Part shown: piece after piece, positions 18,917 through 27,472 of the stretch
Numbering within the stretch: position 1 is the stretch's first letter
Layout of the letters: every line of letters begins with the position of its first letter
Origin: Marinifilum fragile JCM 15579
GTDB taxonomy: Bacteria > Bacteroidota > Bacteroidia > Bacteroidales > Marinifilaceae
Length of the DNA stretch: 64,000 bases
Assembly (NCBI RefSeq): GCF_001310955.1
Contig: NZ_BAZX01000007.1
Coordinates: 1-64,000 of the forward strand
Direction: 5' to 3'
The notes under the pieces: model-generated
What the model was told of the DNA's origin: nothing
The model's input: the letters and a program-made list of their open reading frames with translations, nothing else
The model's database searches: none
Position numbers and translations under genes: made by a program

Positions 18917-21465
18917 ATGCAATCAGAAACATTTCAAAACGAAGTTGAACTTCGGTACAAATTGTACAATAGTATCTTTCTAACGCTTCCGTTAGATGGC
19001 ATACACGGAACAGGTATTCTTATTCCCCTTATGAAGGATACTTGTCGTAAGGGATTAGAGGAAGGAAAATCTCCTGTTGAGATTTTAGATCATTTTTTCG
19101 AAAAGCAAACCAATTTTAAAACAGAATCGGAACAGTTGGATTTCATGTTTCGTGTGATTAACTATATTGAGCGTCAAGTAGTATTATTGGATGCCTTGGA
19201 AGATGCGGCTTTTTTAGATTTGCATGATCCGGAAAGAAGAGGAAAGATAGAATCGATTAAAAACAGATTATCAAGTAGTGAAAGCAAGGAGAAAATTGGT
19301 GAGGCGTTAAAAAGTCTGGCAGTTCGAATTGTATTGACAGCGCACCCAACACAGTTTTACCCAAGTACGGTATTGGCAATTATTAATGATTTAATTGATG
19401 CCATTCAAAAGAATGACCTACTGCAGATAAAAATGTTATTAACGCAGCTTGGTAAAACTCCCTTCTATAAAAAGGAACGACCAACGCCTTATGATGAGGC
19501 CAAAAGTTTAAGCTGGTATCTCGAAAACATATTTTATCAATCTGCATCCGAATTGTATGGAGATTTGATGAAAGAAGTGAGTAATCCGGAAGAGCAGGAC
19601 GGAAATGTACTTACTTTCGGATTTTGGCCTGGAGGCGATCGCGATGGTAATCCTTTTGTAAAGGTAGATACTACTTTAGCTGTGGCTGATAGGTTGCGAA
19701 GTATTCTACTGTCAAATTATCACGATGATATCAGAAAACTGCGAAGAAGATTAAGTTTTAAAGGCGTTTACGAGAAACTACTTGCTCTGGAGAGAGAATA
19801 CTGCAAGCAGTTAATGGTGAAGATACCTCATCCAGGATGCAGCAGGAAGAAATCCTTCAATCCTTGGCGGTAATTGAAAAACAATTGATAGAAGAGCATG
19901 ATGGTTTCTTTGTAGAATTGTTGCATGAATTTAGGAACAAGGTCTTGTTGTTCGGAACTCATTTCGCTGGAATAGATATCAGGCAGGATAGCAGAATTAT
20001 AAAGCAAGCCTTTGATGTGCTTTGTTCCACAGCTCCAGAATTGAAGGATCAAAATTGTAGTTTGGAGTTTGAGGAATTAACCAAACTGAATACTCCGGTT
20101 TCTTTATTCCAGTCGGATGATGAAGTGATAAAAGATACTTTGAGTCTTTTTGGAACCATTAAGGAAATTCAGAAAAGAAACGGAGTGAAAGCTTGTAATC
20201 GAATAATTATAAGCAATTGTAGAGGTGAAGATGATGTGGCAAGAGTTTTTGCTATGGCTAAAATGTGTGCTTGGCAGGGTGAAATTCCATTGGATATTAT
20301 TCCTCTGTTTGAAACCATTAATGACTTGGAAAAAGCTGCGATTACCATGCGTAAGCTTTATGAGAATGAAGAATATGCGGAGCATCTTGTAAGCAGAGGA
20401 AAGAAACAAACCATAATGCTTGGATTTTCTGACGGAACAAAGGATGGAGGGTATTTCTCGGCAAACTGGAATATCTACAAAGCGAAGGAGAATATTACCA
20501 AACTATCTCGTGAAATGGGAATTACAGTTGCATTTTTCGATGGTCGTGGGGGACCACCAGCACGCGGAGGTGGAAATACACATAAATTCTATTCATCATT
20601 GGGAAATACGATAGAGAATCGCGAAATCCAAGTTACCATTCAAGGACAAACCATTAGTTCTAAATTCGGAACCCGGGATTCTGCAAGATTTTACCAGGAG
20701 CGATTAATTTCTGCAGTATTGGAAAACAGTTTATTTGATGACTCGGACAAGGTGTTGAGTGACAAAGATAGATTAGTGATGGAAAAACTTTCGGAATATA
20801 GTTTGGCAGAATATCAAAGGTTTAAATCATCAGATAAATTTGTTCCTTACCTGGAGAAGATGAGTGCTTTAAAATACTATGGTAAAGCAAATATTGGTAG
20901 TCGTCCGGGAAAGAGAAAGCAAACCGAGAAACTGAATTTCGAAGATCTTAGAGCAATTCCTTTTGTTGGAGCATGGAGCCAAATGAAACAGAATGTTCCA
21001 GGATTTTTTGGTGTAGGATCATCATTAAAGAAACTAGAAGAGGAAGGATTACTTTCTGACTGTAAAAATTTGTACAATTCATCATTGTTTTTTCGAACGC
21101 TAGTAGCAAATAGTATGCAATCCATCTGTAAGTCGTACTTTAAACTTACCGAGTATATGAAGAATGATGAAGAATTTGGCGAGTTCTGGGGGTGGATCTA
21201 TGATGAATATCAATTAAGCATAGAAATGTTGTTGAAGGTATCTGGTCAGGATGAGTTAATGCAAAATGCTTTATTCTTAAAAGATTCGATTAATCTTAGA
21301 GAAGAAATAGTATTGCCATTAATTACAATTCAACAGTATGCTCTAATAAAAATTAGAGAATTAGAGAAAAAAAATGTAACAAACGCTACAAAATACAGTA
21401 TATTGCAAAAGTTGGTCATCAGATCTCTTTATGGTAACATAAATGCAAGTCGAAATTCTGCCTAA
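18917..21465 (+). pseudogene. ppc: Phosphoenolpyruvate carboxylase, split by a -1 frameshift
   Basis: Two overlapping frames together make a nearly complete PEP carboxylase of about 849 residues, which turns PEP and bicarbonate into oxaloacetate. The first frame carries the catalytic-His motif TAHPTQFYPS and the GGDRDGNPFV loop. The second carries FFDGRGGPPARGGGNTHKF, GSRPGKRKQTEKL and the C-terminal ASRNSA. The frame changes near 19808-19820: the +2 frame would run on to a stop at 19873, while the correct continuation (NGEDTSSRMQQEEILQS) is read one base earlier. One missing base explains this. For an anaplerotic core enzyme an assembly error is more likely than true loss, but the sequence alone cannot decide. 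Confidence 0.9.
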
Positions 21466-21562
21466 AAAATGTTTAAGAAAAAATGAACAGCTGGCAATTT
21501 TAAGACATGTTGATCGTTTAATTGTAATCAGAGCTTAAATTAATAATAGAAACCCAATTAAA

Positions 21563-22180
21563 ATGCACAAATCAATTCTTACGTACTGTTTACTGTTTTT
21601 ATTTTCGTTAACATTATCGGCACAGGAAACTGAATCGACCCAACAGGAAGCGAAACCATCCTTGGATAATGGAACAATAAGTAGCCAATTTCAATATATG
21701 ACAAAAAAATCAAGTAATTGGCAAGGTCATGAAGTGATTAAGGTGGAGATGTTGAGTAAATACCAATCAAATGTTCAAGATTCTCTAAACCAACTAAAAT
21801 CTTTCCTTAAAAAATCTGAAACTAAAGTAGATAATCAGGGAAGGGAAATTGATAATCTTAATACTGAAATTCAGAATTTAAAAAAGGAATTGGATGAAAC
21901 CATCCGTATGAAGGATAGTATGAAATTTTTAGGCATGGAATTGTCTAAATCTACATACAATACTTTAATGTGGGTACTTATTCTAGGTTCATTGGCTGTA
22001 GCTGGTGTTTGCTTTATGATGTTTAAACGAAGTAATGTTGTAACCGTTGAAACCAAGCAAACTTTGGACGAGGTTAGAGAAGAGTTTGATACTCATAGAA
22101 AAAACGCATTGGTAAGGGAACAAAAGTTGGCCCGTCGTCTTCAGGATGAGGTAATAAAAAATAAAAATTTGGGATTGTAA
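21563..22180 (+). CDS. Membrane protein with signal peptide, coiled coil and one transmembrane helix
   Basis: A 205-residue protein that I do not assign to a known function. It has a signal peptide (LTLSAQ cleavage near residue 21), a coiled-coil stretch around residues 75-120 (heptad-like KSETKVDNQGREIDNLNTEI), a transmembrane helix at about 132-152 (MWVLILGSLAVAGVCFMMF) and a charged cytoplasmic tail rich in E, R and K. Similar Bacteroidota proteins often carry misleading tRNA methyltransferase names; nothing here supports that. It is followed by a strong terminator. Confidence 0.75.
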   Translation: MHKSILTYCLLFLFSLTLSAQETESTQQEAKPSLDNGTISSQFQYMTKKSSNWQGHEVIKVEMLSKYQSNVQDSLNQLKSFLKKSETKVDNQGREIDNLNTEIQNLKKELDETIRMKDSMKFLGMELSKSTYNTLMWVLILGSLAVAGVCFMMFKRSNVVTVETKQTLDEVREEFDTHRKNALVREQKLARRLQDEVIKNKNLGL

Positions 22181-22205
22181 ATATTCCGTGAAAAAATAAA
22201 AAAAT

Positions 22206-22243
22206 AACGAGGCTGTACACCATTTGGTGCAGCCTCGTTTTGT
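22206..22243. terminator. Strong hairpin terminator between convergent genes
   Basis: AACGAGGCTG at 22206-22215 pairs perfectly with CAGCCTCGTT at 22230-22239, and an inner CACC/GGTG stem extends the hairpin. A short T run follows on the plus strand. It lies between convergent genes ending at 22180 (+) and 22271 (-) and probably serves both. Confidence 0.78.
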
Positions 22244-22270
22244 ATAAAGTATTTTGTGATGTACCTGAAT

Positions 22271-22483
22271 TTATAATGCATTATTTACAAGTTTCTTGGC
22301 GCAATAAAGCCCTCCAATTACAGATAACGTAATTAGACTTAATGCAAACTTGCAATAAAAACCACAATAAAAACCTTCTTGGGCTCCACATTTAAATGCA
22401 GAACATCCTACAGCTATTAAAATCAGGTAATCTATAAACAGAAAACAAGCCAATAGAAATGTTGTAAACAACAATTTTTTCAT
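22271..22483 (-). CDS. Small cysteine-containing membrane protein
   Basis: A 70-residue hypothetical protein with two hydrophobic segments (residues 4-26 and 48-62). Between them is a Cys-rich loop, CSAFKCGAQEGFYCGFYCKF. The ATG at 22483 and the shared terminator downstream suggest a real gene, but I recognise no family. Confidence 0.5.
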   Translation of the reverse strand: MKKLLFTTFLLACFLFIDYLILIAVGCSAFKCGAQEGFYCGFYCKFALSLITLSVIGGLYCAKKLVNNAL

Positions 22484-22586
22484 TTTTCTAAATATTACTT
22501 CTTTTAATCAAAAGGAATACCTCCCAATACAAAGTTACAACAGGCTATTGTGCATATATTCAATAAAGAATGTGATTGTTTTATCT

Positions 22587-22608
22587 TATCTTTGTGATAT
22601 ATTTCACA
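22587..22608 (+). promoter_or_regulatory. Promoter with overlapping CRP-type palindrome
   Basis: TATCTTTG at 22587-22594 fits the TAnnTTTG -7 box. It overlaps TGTGATATATTTCACA at 22593-22608, a perfect TGTGAN6TCACA palindrome of the CRP/FNR operator type. The site covers the likely start of transcription and lies 12 bases before the regulator ATG, a layout expected for negative autoregulation. Confidence 0.65.
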
Positions 22609-22620
22609 TTATTCTTTAGC

Positions 22621-23325
22621 ATGTTTCATCAGCCAGATTATAAGATTTTTTCCAATTGTCAAACCTGCGACGATCGTTCATGTGCTTCGCAAACTTTATC
22701 GGAATCTGAACTAGAATTACTAAGCAAAAATTGCAACGAAGTTAAGTTTGAAAAGGGCGAAATTATTTTGGCTGAAGGATCAAGGACTTCGCATATTGTT
22801 TATTTAAGAGAAGGTTTAGCGAAGGAGTATGGAAAGAACCGATTCCAGGAAGAGTATATTTTACAGGTTGTTAAGCCACATTCCTATTTGGGTTTGCATT
22901 CTATATTTACTGATACCAACAATCATTATTCATATGCTGCATTAACCACTGTACGTGTTTGTTACATTGATTTGAATGTATTCTCTCAATTTATAAAAGA
23001 GAATGGGCGTTTTGGATATGAGATACTTTCTTCGGTATGTAACGATAGTTTGAACAATTACCATCGCTTTATTGATCAGCACCAAAAGAAAATTTACGGA
23101 AAGCTTGCGGATGCAATACTTTATTTTGCAATAGTTATTTTTGAGAAACAAGAATTTGATTTGCCATTAACTCGTAAAGAACTTGCACACATGATTGGTA
23201 CGAGTAGAGAAAGTGTTTCCAAGCAAATTAGTGTGTTTGTGAAAGATAAAATCATTTCTGTTGATGGTAGATACATAAAAATTCTCGATATGAACCGCTT
23301 GCAAAATATCAGTAGGGTGGGATAG
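22621..23325 (+). CDS. Crp/Fnr family transcription regulator, FNR-like with four cysteines
   Basis: A 234-residue regulator: cyclic-nucleotide-binding-type beta-barrel (about 30-130), dimer helix, and C-terminal winged helix (LTRKELAHMIGTSRESVSKQ as helix-turn-helix). The N-terminus has C13-x2-C16-x4-C21, and C114 lies 93 residues after C21, the same distance as between C29 and C122 of E. coli FNR. This suggests an oxygen-sensing [4Fe-4S] cluster, which is inference. The ATG at 22621 is preferred over an AUG-less hydrophobic extension beginning at 22576, because that extension overlaps the promoter palindrome. Neighbours are an MsrQ-like heme protein and molybdate transport, consistent with redox control. 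Confidence 0.85.
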   Translation: MFHQPDYKIFSNCQTCDDRSCASQTLSESELELLSKNCNEVKFEKGEIILAEGSRTSHIVYLREGLAKEYGKNRFQEEYILQVVKPHSYLGLHSIFTDTNNHYSYAALTTVRVCYIDLNVFSQFIKENGRFGYEILSSVCNDSLNNYHRFIDQHQKKIYGKLADAILYFAIVIFEKQEFDLPLTRKELAHMIGTSRESVSKQISVFVKDKIISVDGRYIKILDMNRLQNISRVG

Positions 23326-23346
23326 ATACGCTTATTTTTTATGCAA

Positions 23347-23370
23347 TAAATACCAACATCTAGGTATTTA
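23347..23370 (+). promoter_or_regulatory. Inverted repeat after the Crp/Fnr gene
   Basis: TAAATACC and GGTATTTA form perfect 8-bp arms separated by 8 bases, 22 bases after the regulator stop. It could be an operator for the gene starting at 23445 or a weak terminator; there is no T run. Confidence 0.35.
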
Positions 23371-23444
23371 CATCTTCAATAATAAATCCCAATTTTGAAC
23401 TATTCTAAATAAATTGAGAGGGATTTACAAGTATAGTTGAAGTT

Positions 23445-24152
23445 ATGAGTTTTCTACAGAAGAATTTCGCGTGGTTGATGGTTTGTGTGTTGGCATTATT
23501 TCCTTTAATTAAGATTTTTTCATTGATTAGTTTCAATTTCGAATATCCTGAGTTTGATTTTATTCTTTTTGATGATATCGAACTGGCCGAACAAGTTGCA
23601 CTCAAAACTGGAAGAGATATTATTCCAGGAATCGAAATTGCAATTGAGCAAACAGGTGAATGGGCTATACGATGGCTAATGGCTGTTTTAATGATTACAC
23701 CATTTAAGATTGTATTTGGCACCAAAAGCAATCTATTTGTAAGACAGGCAATGGGAATATCTTGTGGTGTTTATGTTTTTTTACATGCTTTCTTTTTTCT
23801 GTATCATGAAGGATTTTTTGCAGTTGTTTCGGATTTACCTTTAATTCTTTCAGGAATTTCAACAATAATAATATTTGCACTAACCATTACTTCAAATCGT
23901 CGATCAATGAAGTTGTTGAAAAGACATTGGAAAACCTTGCATCGATTGGTTTATTTCGCTACACTGTTGACTATCGCTCATGTTGTTCTTTTAAATAAGG
24001 ATTGGGAATTGTATTCGACTTTATTCTGTACAGGCTTAATCGTTAGATTTGGTCCGGTTCGTCAATTTTTTCAAACGCAAAACCTCAAGGTTTTGTTGTT
24101 GAATCAGTTTAAGGCTGTAAGCACTCTTACCAAAATTAGACGTCTATCATAG
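23445..24152 (+). CDS. Ferric reductase-like transmembrane protein, MsrQ/YedZ-like
   Basis: A 235-residue membrane protein with about six helices and the conserved HWKTLHRLVYFATLLTIAHVV segment, in which the two histidines are typical heme b ligands of MsrQ. A further candidate pair sits in the earlier helix region. MsrQ passes electrons to the periplasmic molybdoenzyme MsrP, which repairs methionine sulfoxide. No msrP is seen here, but the modABC molybdate transporter follows. The long loop between helices 1 and 2 (about residues 30-60) is unusual. It could instead serve another periplasmic oxidoreductase. Confidence 0.72.
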   Translation: MSFLQKNFAWLMVCVLALFPLIKIFSLISFNFEYPEFDFILFDDIELAEQVALKTGRDIIPGIEIAIEQTGEWAIRWLMAVLMITPFKIVFGTKSNLFVRQAMGISCGVYVFLHAFFFLYHEGFFAVVSDLPLILSGISTIIIFALTITSNRRSMKLLKRHWKTLHRLVYFATLLTIAHVVLLNKDWELYSTLFCTGLIVRFGPVRQFFQTQNLKVLLLNQFKAVSTLTKIRRLS

Positions 24153-24547
24153 GTAATCACTCTATCTTGCTCTAACGAATTAAATGTTGTTGCTATAGTT
24201 TGGAACCATGGCTGCAAAACGGGCTATGTCTTAATGGGTGAGGTTCAAACTGATATCTCTTTCTTTGTCTATCTAAACTTTTTCAATCCATTTATTTCAG
24301 AATGGATAGTGAGCCGAGAAAATAAAAACTTTCAAAATACCATAGGATTTTGTATTGTATAATTCATTGATTTGGAGGATAAATCAATAGTGTGCTTGTG
24401 CGGAAATTATCCAAAATGAATCAAAATAAGAACTGCTAAACAATTGCTAATTATGAGCTAGAGGTGATCAATCTGGTATCATATTGTTTTAAGGAGTTCA
24501 GTATTCTTTAAAAATTACTATTTTCATGTTTTGCTAAGCATTTATAC
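24153..24547. other. Intergenic region upstream of modA with one hairpin
   Basis: There is no coding sequence. The only clear structure is ATTGATTT at 24366-24373 and AAATCAAT at 24381-24388, 8-bp arms around GGAGGAT. It contains TTGAT/ATCAA half-sites like FNR boxes, but with an 11-base instead of 4-base gap. I could not fit a molybdenum-cofactor riboswitch by eye. Confidence 0.4.
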
Positions 24548-25318
24548 ATGAAGAAAACTGTAATTGTAATCATATTATCGATGTTTGTTTTTTCTTGTTC
24601 GAATAAAAAGAATAGAAAAAATGAAATTACCTTATTTGCTGCTTCCAGTGTAACAAATGTTGCTCAAGAAATTTCCAGAAGTTTTGAGAAGGAAACTGGT
24701 ATTAAGGTCAAGCTAAATGTTGCTTCATCGGGGATATTGGCCAGACAAATTGAAAGTGGAGCTGATTTTGATTATTACATTTCTGCCAATAAAAAATGGA
24801 TGGATTACATAGACAGCTTGCAGTTGGTTAAAAAGACCACAATAAAGAATTTAGCAACAAACCGATTGGTGGCCATTGTTCCTGTAGGCAATAATAAAAA
24901 GCTAAATAGTGAAGAGGTAGAGAACAATTTTTTGAACCAATTTAGTGGCCGATTGTCCATTGGCGATCCTAAACATGTTCCAGCAGGTAAGTATGCAATG
25001 CAGGTTATTAAATTTTATGGATGGGAAAGAGATCTTGCTGATAGATATTTGCCTGCAAAGAATGTTAGAGATGCATTGTTAATGGTTGAAATGGGCGAAG
25101 CTGAAATGGGTATCGTTTATGAAACAGATGCAATGAAATCTGAAAAGGTCAATATTGTTTATCGATTTCCAAATACTGCATGTGAAGCCATTGCCTATGT
25201 GGGTGCTGCAAAAAAGGAGAGATCTGAAAGTTTAAATTCATTTTTGTTGTACCTTCAATCGGAAGAGGTGAAAAGGATATGGAGAATAAACGGATTCAAT
25301 CTGGATGAATATGAATGA
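24548..25318 (+). CDS. modA: Molybdate ABC transporter substrate-binding lipoprotein
   Basis: A 256-residue ModA. The lipobox FSC near residue 17 anchors it. The mature protein opens with EITLFAASSVTNVAQEISRSFEKETG, where the two serines after AA are the usual oxyanion contacts. GDPKHVPAGKYAMQ and MGIVYETDAM are further ModA motifs, the latter with the ligand-contacting Tyr/Asp region. It delivers molybdate (possibly tungstate) to ModBC. modB overlaps its end by 14 bases. Confidence 0.92.
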   Translation: MKKTVIVIILSMFVFSCSNKKNRKNEITLFAASSVTNVAQEISRSFEKETGIKVKLNVASSGILARQIESGADFDYYISANKKWMDYIDSLQLVKKTTIKNLATNRLVAIVPVGNNKKLNSEEVENNFLNQFSGRLSIGDPKHVPAGKYAMQVIKFYGWERDLADRYLPAKNVRDALLMVEMGEAEMGIVYETDAMKSEKVNIVYRFPNTACEAIAYVGAAKKERSESLNSFLLYLQSEEVKRIWRINGFNLDEYE

Positions 25319-26006
25319 ACTGCTAAATTTTAGTGAAGATGAATTGCTGGCAATCGGACTTTCGTTTCGTGTTGCTTTTTGGTGTGCTGTTTTTATTCTT
25401 CCTCCATCGGTATTATTGTCCTGGTGGTTGGCTCGCAAACATTTCAGAGGAAAATCAATAGTAGAAGGTTTTGTGAATTTGCCTTTGGTTCTTCCGCCTG
25501 TTGCAACAGGATTTATATTGCTTTTGTTATTGGGAACAAATGGATTAATTGGCAAGTACCTGAATAATTGGTTCGGAATAAAGTTGGCATTTAGTTTCTA
25601 TGCTGCTGTACTTGCCTCAATGGTGGTTTCATTTCCTTTGGCAATTCGTGCCATTCGTTTGTCTATCGAAATGGTAGATCCAGGCTACGAAGAAGCTGCA
25701 AAAACACTAGGAGCAAATTCATTACAGACTTTTATTCGTGTTACTTTGCCATTGGCACTTCCAGGAATTATAAGTGGTTTTGTTTTGGCTTTTGCCAGAT
25801 CATTGGGAGAGTTTGGTGCAACCATAATCTTTGCCGGAAACATATCTGGTGAAACTCAAACCATACCTTTGGCGCTTTTTAATGAAATTCAGGTTCCCGG
25901 GCATGAAACTGCAGCTTTTAGATTGCTTTTGGTAGCTGTTGTATTTTCATTTGCAGCCATGTCTTTTTCTGAGATTTTGGTAAAAAAACTTCATCATCGT
26001 AAATAA
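25305..26006 (+). CDS. modB: Molybdate ABC transporter permease
   Basis: A 233-residue inner-membrane permease with five to six helices and the conserved EAA loop (EEAAKTLGANSLQTFIRVTLPLALPG), which docks onto ModC. SLGEFGATIIFAGNI is a ModB/CysT signature. The ATG at 25305 overlaps modA; ATG 25311 is equally possible. With modA and modC it forms a three-gene operon. Confidence 0.93.
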   Translation: MNMNELLNFSEDELLAIGLSFRVAFWCAVFILPPSVLLSWWLARKHFRGKSIVEGFVNLPLVLPPVATGFILLLLLGTNGLIGKYLNNWFGIKLAFSFYAAVLASMVVSFPLAIRAIRLSIEMVDPGYEEAAKTLGANSLQTFIRVTLPLALPGIISGFVLAFARSLGEFGATIIFAGNISGETQTIPLALFNEIQVPGHETAAFRLLLVAVVFSFAAMSFSEILVKKLHHRK

Positions 26007-26029
26007 TTATCCAAAATATATTACTGAAT

Positions 26030-27124
26030 ATGCATGCATTATCGGCCAAATTAAAAATTCAAAAAGGAAATTTCTCTCTCGATGTTGAGGTTGATTTTTT
26101 GAAGGGAATTACTGGGGTTTTTGGTCCTTCTGGATCTGGAAAAACCACTTTAATGCATTTGATTTCTGGACTGGAAAATCCGGATGAAGGGCATATTGAG
26201 ATTGGTAATGAACTGGTGCTGGATACGGAAAATAATACACTTGTAAAACCTCGAAAAAGAAGAATTGGATACGTTTTTCAGGAAGGCAGATTGTTTCCTC
26301 ACATGACAGTGCGAAAGAACCTATTGTTTGGAAGTGTTTATGCCGATAAAGCTCAACAAATTATTCATTTCGATGAGGTAGTGGATTTATTGGAAATACG
26401 TGAATTACTGGAGAAAAGACCCAAGAGTTTATCAGGAGGTGAAAGGCAACGGGTAGCTATTGGAAGAGCATTGTTAAGTGCTCCAAAATTACTATTAATG
26501 GACGAGCCTTTTTCATCTTTGGATGTGGCCCTGCGTAGACAAATTATTCCTTATCTGATTAGAATCAATAAAAAACTTGGTATTCCCATGTTGGTGGTGA
26601 GCCATGATTTACCTGATTTGCTTAGTCTGACGCAGAAACTGTTTTTACTACGCAATGGTAGAGTAGAAGGGCATGGTAATTATTTTGATTTGATACAGTC
26701 GGAAAAATCATTGGATATCATGCGTGGAGCAGGCCTGATGAATGTGATTCCATTTAAGGTAGAATCGCATGATGTTGAGAATGGCTTAACCCAATTAATC
26801 AATCGTGAAGCCAGTCATGAAATTCATGTAGAGCGGGAATTAATTAACGATTGCTGCAAAGTGGGAGATGAGTTAAATGTTTCTTTACGTCCCGAAGACA
26901 TAGCGATCACCTTGAATGAAATAAGCGACATTTCTATTCGCAACCAACTGAAGGGAAATATTACCAAAATCATTAAAAAAGAGAACAGAACCTATTGTCT
27001 TGTTGATGTTGGATTTCTTTTAATTGTATCTATTACACAGGCCTCTCAACAAAAAATGAATTTGGATGCAGGTACAGAAGTGTATTGTCTGTTTAAATCG
27101 ATGGCCTTGCAGATAAACATTTAA
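26030..27124 (+). CDS. modC: Molybdate ABC transporter ATP-binding protein
   Basis: A 364-residue ATPase with Walker A (GPSGSGKTT), Q-loop (GYVFQEGRLFPHMTV), signature (LSGGERQRVAIGRAL), Walker B (LLLMDEPFSSLD) and switch His (VVSHDL). The C-terminal about 100 residues look like the regulatory Mop/TOBE domain of ModC, which senses intracellular molybdate. It is the last gene of modABC, 23 bases after modB. Confidence 0.93.
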   Translation: MHALSAKLKIQKGNFSLDVEVDFLKGITGVFGPSGSGKTTLMHLISGLENPDEGHIEIGNELVLDTENNTLVKPRKRRIGYVFQEGRLFPHMTVRKNLLFGSVYADKAQQIIHFDEVVDLLEIRELLEKRPKSLSGGERQRVAIGRALLSAPKLLLMDEPFSSLDVALRRQIIPYLIRINKKLGIPMLVVSHDLPDLLSLTQKLFLLRNGRVEGHGNYFDLIQSEKSLDIMRGAGLMNVIPFKVESHDVENGLTQLINREASHEIHVERELINDCCKVGDELNVSLRPEDIAITLNEISDISIRNQLKGNITKIIKKENRTYCLVDVGFLLIVSITQASQQKMNLDAGTEVYCLFKSMALQINI

Positions 27125-27136
27125 ATGTGCTGGTTG

Positions 27137-27162
27137 TAGAGACGCAAGGCTTTGCGTCTCTA
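27137..27162. repeat. Palindromic repeat, TAGAGACG family, copy 1
   Basis: Perfect 11-bp arms TAGAGACGCAA and TTGCGTCTCTA around GGCT. A second copy lies at 27435-27464, so the DUF3820 gene between them is bracketed. Such GTAGAGACG palindromes are dispersed elements in many genomes and could also work as bidirectional terminators. Confidence 0.7.
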
Positions 27163-27173
27163 ACGGTATAATT

Positions 27174-27416
27174 CTATTGATATTTTTTGCACAACGGACG
27201 CAACATTCCTTCCAGTCCATTCAATTTAATTTCGTACATAGATGCTAGCATTTCGCCTAACTTTCCAGGAGGAAATCCTTTCTCACGAAACCATACCAAA
27301 TAAGGTTCTGGCAAATCGATAAGGTATCGACCTTTGTATTTGCCAAATGGCATTCGCATTTGAATCAGTTTGATCAATTCTTCGTTTAGTTCTGTTTTAT
27401 TGATTCCGTCAGTCAT
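27174..27416 (-). CDS. DUF3820 family protein
   Basis: An 80-residue protein matching the small DUF3820 family: MPFGKYKGRYLIDLPEPYLVWF is the hallmark, followed by GFPPGKLGEMLASMYEIKLNG. The family is sometimes called quorum-sensing-regulated virulence factor, but its mechanism is unknown. It is flanked on both sides by the same palindromic repeat and could be co-transcribed with mnmA upstream (56-base gap). Confidence 0.8.
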   Translation of the reverse strand: MTDGINKTELNEELIKLIQMRMPFGKYKGRYLIDLPEPYLVWFREKGFPPGKLGEMLASMYEIKLNGLEGMLRPLCKKYQ

Positions 27417-27434
27417 TTATAATATCGTTAGTAC

Positions 27435-27464
27435 TGTAGAGACGGATGGCCATGCGTCTTTACA
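27435..27464. repeat. Palindromic repeat, TAGAGACG family, copy 2
   Basis: TGTAGAGACG and CGTCTTTACA are imperfect arms (one G-U pair, one mismatch) closing over ATGGCCAT. Same family as the copy at 27137-27162 but more decayed. Confidence 0.6.
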
Positions 27465-27472
27465 AAGTGTGA

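Noticed and set aside
21563-22180. tRNA methyltransferase name for the coiled-coil membrane protein
   Set aside because: The protein has a signal peptide, a coiled coil and one membrane helix but no SAM-binding or knot fold; the name is a known type of carried-over misannotation.
24153-24547. Molybdenum cofactor riboswitch before modA
   Set aside because: No matching stems or conserved loops could be found by eye; only one 8-bp hairpin is present.
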